A DNA stretch of 64,000 nt from Hyphomonadaceae bacterium (GTDB lineage: Bacteria > Pseudomonadota > Alphaproteobacteria > Caulobacterales > Aquidulcibacteraceae), in assembly GCA_009773395.1 (NCBI GenBank), contig WRPI01000005.1, forward strand, positions 1 to 64,000, given 5' to 3'. Below, one piece after another: positions 62,563 to 64,000 of the stretch. The notes beneath the pieces are model-generated. The model had not been told where the DNA came from. It saw only the letters and a program-made list of their open reading frames with translations, and ran no database searches. The position numbers were made by a program, and so were the translations under genes. How positions within the stretch are numbered: position 1 is the first letter of the stretch; every line of letters begins with the position of its first letter.

Positions 62563-63363
62563 ATGAAATTAAGAATGTATTTTCCGTATCTAGCAATAGT
62601 CAGTAGTTTTGCCGTATTGCCTAATGTGTCGCTGGCGCAGACCATATCAGGAAGTCCAGCAATTGCTTCCTATTATTCGCACGGTATGTGCCTTGATGCG
62701 CGTCAGTCCGATGGTCAGATTCTGTCTTACTCATGCCATGGCGGCTGGAATCAGGCTTTTCGTTTTGCCTCAGGTAGTTATGGGATGATTACCCTGCCAA
62801 ATAATTATTGCTTGACCAGCGGGTCTGGGGCGGGGCCTTTATATGCTGCTCGATGCACTGGTTCTGCTAGTCAAAAATGGGGTTTTGTGTCGGACGGAAG
62901 TCTGCGCAATGAGCTCGGTTATTGTGCAGATATCGAACGCGGCGACCGTAGTTCTGGTGCGCGCGTTTTGGGGTGGCAATGTTCAGGATCGGGCAATCAA
63001 AAATGGTATCCTGCTGTCACATCTGCGTCTGCCAATGTTGGGCTTACTGTGGCTTCGCGCTTATCGGCCAATCGCAACAGCATTCAAGTCCTCGTCAATT
63101 CGAGTGGTTTTAGTGGTGGAAATATAGTTGCAGCGGGCGGCGGAAATATTGTCGCTGCAGGCGGCGGCAATATTGTCGCTGCTGGTGGTGGAAATATCGT
63201 CGCTGGCGGCGCAGGAAACCTTCTTTCCAGCGGTTATAGTTCACTTATTGGACAAGATGGAGCCAGCATCGTAGCTGCGGGAGGCGGTAATGTTTTGCCG
63301 CGTAACTGGAACTTCTTTTCAGGTAACGGAGCAGGAATTGTCGCCGCAGGGGGTGGCAACTAG
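62563..63363 (+). CDS. Secreted ricin-B-type lectin with NIVAAGGGN repeat tail
   Basis: 266 residues with a signal peptide (YLAIVSSFAVLPNVSLAQ). Residues about 28-150 form a ricin B/beta-trefoil lectin with two QxW motifs (SASQKWGF, GSGNQKWYP) and LDARQSDGQI, CADIERGDRSSG. The C-terminal third is low-complexity: GGNIVAAGGGN occurs four times in succession (about 185-222), and the motif recurs at about 240 and at the very C-terminus, interrupted by NLLSSGYSSLIGQDGAS. Such Gly/Ala/Asn repeats resemble beta-solenoid or amyloid-like fibre parts. A GGGGAG ribosome site precedes the ATG. It may be a secreted carbohydrate-binding adhesin; function inferred. Confidence 0.85.
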   Translation: MKLRMYFPYLAIVSSFAVLPNVSLAQTISGSPAIASYYSHGMCLDARQSDGQILSYSCHGGWNQAFRFASGSYGMITLPNNYCLTSGSGAGPLYAARCTGSASQKWGFVSDGSLRNELGYCADIERGDRSSGARVLGWQCSGSGNQKWYPAVTSASANVGLTVASRLSANRNSIQVLVNSSGFSGGNIVAAGGGNIVAAGGGNIVAAGGGNIVAGGAGNLLSSGYSSLIGQDGASIVAAGGGNVLPRNWNFFSGNGAGIVAAGGGN

Positions 63364-63492
63364 CTTGGAATGGCGAATTTGAAAAGCCACATCAGTAAAA
63401 TGTCGAGTTTATTGCACTCATTTTAACTACCGATTCACCTTAATCATTCATAGCTGATTATTCAAAATAAATTTGGGTTAAGGGTTTTAAGA

Positions 63493-64000
63493 ATGAAGGG
63501 CGTAAGGGTTGCGGTATTGATGGGCGGATGGTCTGCCGAGCGCCCAGTATCCTTGGTTTCTGGCGCCGCCTGTGCTGCCGCTTGCCGCAATTTGGGCGCC
63601 GATGTCGTCGAAATTGACGTCAGCCGTGATATTGCCAACCAATTATCTGCGACGGCTCCCGACATCGCTTTCAACGCATTGCATGGCCCTTGGGGTGAAG
63701 ATGGCCATATCCAAAGCGTGCTTGAAATCGCCAATATACCTTATACTCATTCGGGCGTCTTGGCATCGGCTTTGGCAATGGACAAAGCCAAAGCAAAAAT
63801 AATAATGGCAGCAGTCGGGCTTGATGTTCCACAAGGCAAATTGATGGATAGGCAGACTGCCGCCAAATCCCACCCAATGCCGCTTCCATATGTAGTTAAA
63901 CCCAACGCAGATGGCTCCTCATTTGGTGTATTCATTGTGCGTGAAGGCGCAAATCGCCCGCCAGAGCAATTATTGGATGCTGATTGGCGCAGTGGCGAAC
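63493..64000 (+). CDS. ddl: D-alanine--D-alanine ligase, N-terminal part (3' end outside window)
   Basis: The frame is open to the right edge, so only 169 residues are seen. Ddl joins two D-alanines with ATP for peptidoglycan. The N-terminal domain begins [16 protein letters not shown], and [42 protein letters not shown] is the family signature. [18 protein letters not shown] opens the ATP-grasp domain with the Lys and Gly-rich loop. Ribosome site AAGGGTTTTAAG lies before the ATG. Catalytic C-terminal part not visible. Confidence 0.96.
   Translation, partial: MKGVRVAVLMGGWSAERPVSLVSGAACAAACRNLGADVVEIDVSRDIANQLSATAPDIAFNALHGPWGEDGHIQSVLEIANIPYTHSGVLASALAMDKAKAKIIMAAVGLDVPQGKLMDRQTAAKSHPMPLPYVVKPNADGSSFGVFIVREGANRPPEQLLDADWRSGE

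Overview
The window looks like the chromosome of a stalked or adhesive alphaproteobacterium of the Caulobacterales/Hyphomonadaceae/Maricaulales type. The main evidence is the gene set fliQ-fliR-flhB-cckA close to recA-alaS, a neighbourhood known from Caulobacter. It is supported by a holdfast-like polysaccharide cluster, GTTC-N7-GTTC LexA operators before recA, the alphaproteobacterial type of glutamate-cysteine ligase and many TonB-dependent and secreted proteins. The genus cannot be fixed from the sequence. No phage, plasmid, CRISPR array or transposase gene was seen.

Layout. 1-5.4 kb: two trimeric autotransporter adhesins (the first cut by the window edge) flank a histidine kinase/NarL-type regulator pair transcribed away from the second adhesin. 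5.5-14.9 kb: a small VOC protein, a CE2-like esterase, an M28 peptidase, alaS and recA with two LexA boxes, a second SGNH protein and a sterol-desaturase-type hydroxylase. 14.9-19.6 kb: a GDT1-like transporter, then the minus-strand run fliQ-fliR-flhB-cckA, in which the cckA product shows no membrane helices. 20-31.5 kb: a PhoX phosphatase, hemF, a methyltransferase, a GT-C-like membrane protein, a 44-residue basic protein, queF, an APC permease and a GNAT enzyme. 31.6-48 kb: a ZnuD-like TonB receptor without a visible signal peptide, a prolyl aminopeptidase, prmA, a SUEL-lectin protein, rsmE, gshA, an internally duplicated unknown protein, a MAPEG protein, a POT transporter and a second TonB receptor. 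47.6-51.9 kb: an HtrA protease, a PstS-OmpA fusion, a 159-bp near-perfect palindromic MITE-like element and a class-C beta-lactamase-fold hydrolase.

51.9-60.1 kb is a complete-looking Wzx/Wzy-type polysaccharide locus: outer-membrane export protein, chain-length protein, degenerate tyrosine-kinase-like partner, polymerase, family 2 glycosyltransferase, flippase and priming phosphotransferase. Its gene content fits the Caulobacter holdfast genes hfsD-A-B-C and hfsG-F-E; no hfsH-like deacetylase is present. With the two adhesins upstream, the window is rich in attachment functions.

60.2-63.5 kb: an intact tRNA-Ser(GCT) preceded by a 250-bp-offset duplicate whose tRNA copy is split in its T-loop by a hairpin-rich insertion. 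Then follow a small membrane protein, an AraC-type regulator, a secreted ricin-B-type lectin with a NIVAAGGGN-repeat tail, and the start of ddl. Intergenic DNA carries repeat families: two copies of a REP/BIME-like double hairpin, the MITE-like palindrome and several small hairpins with GAA/TTC triloops.
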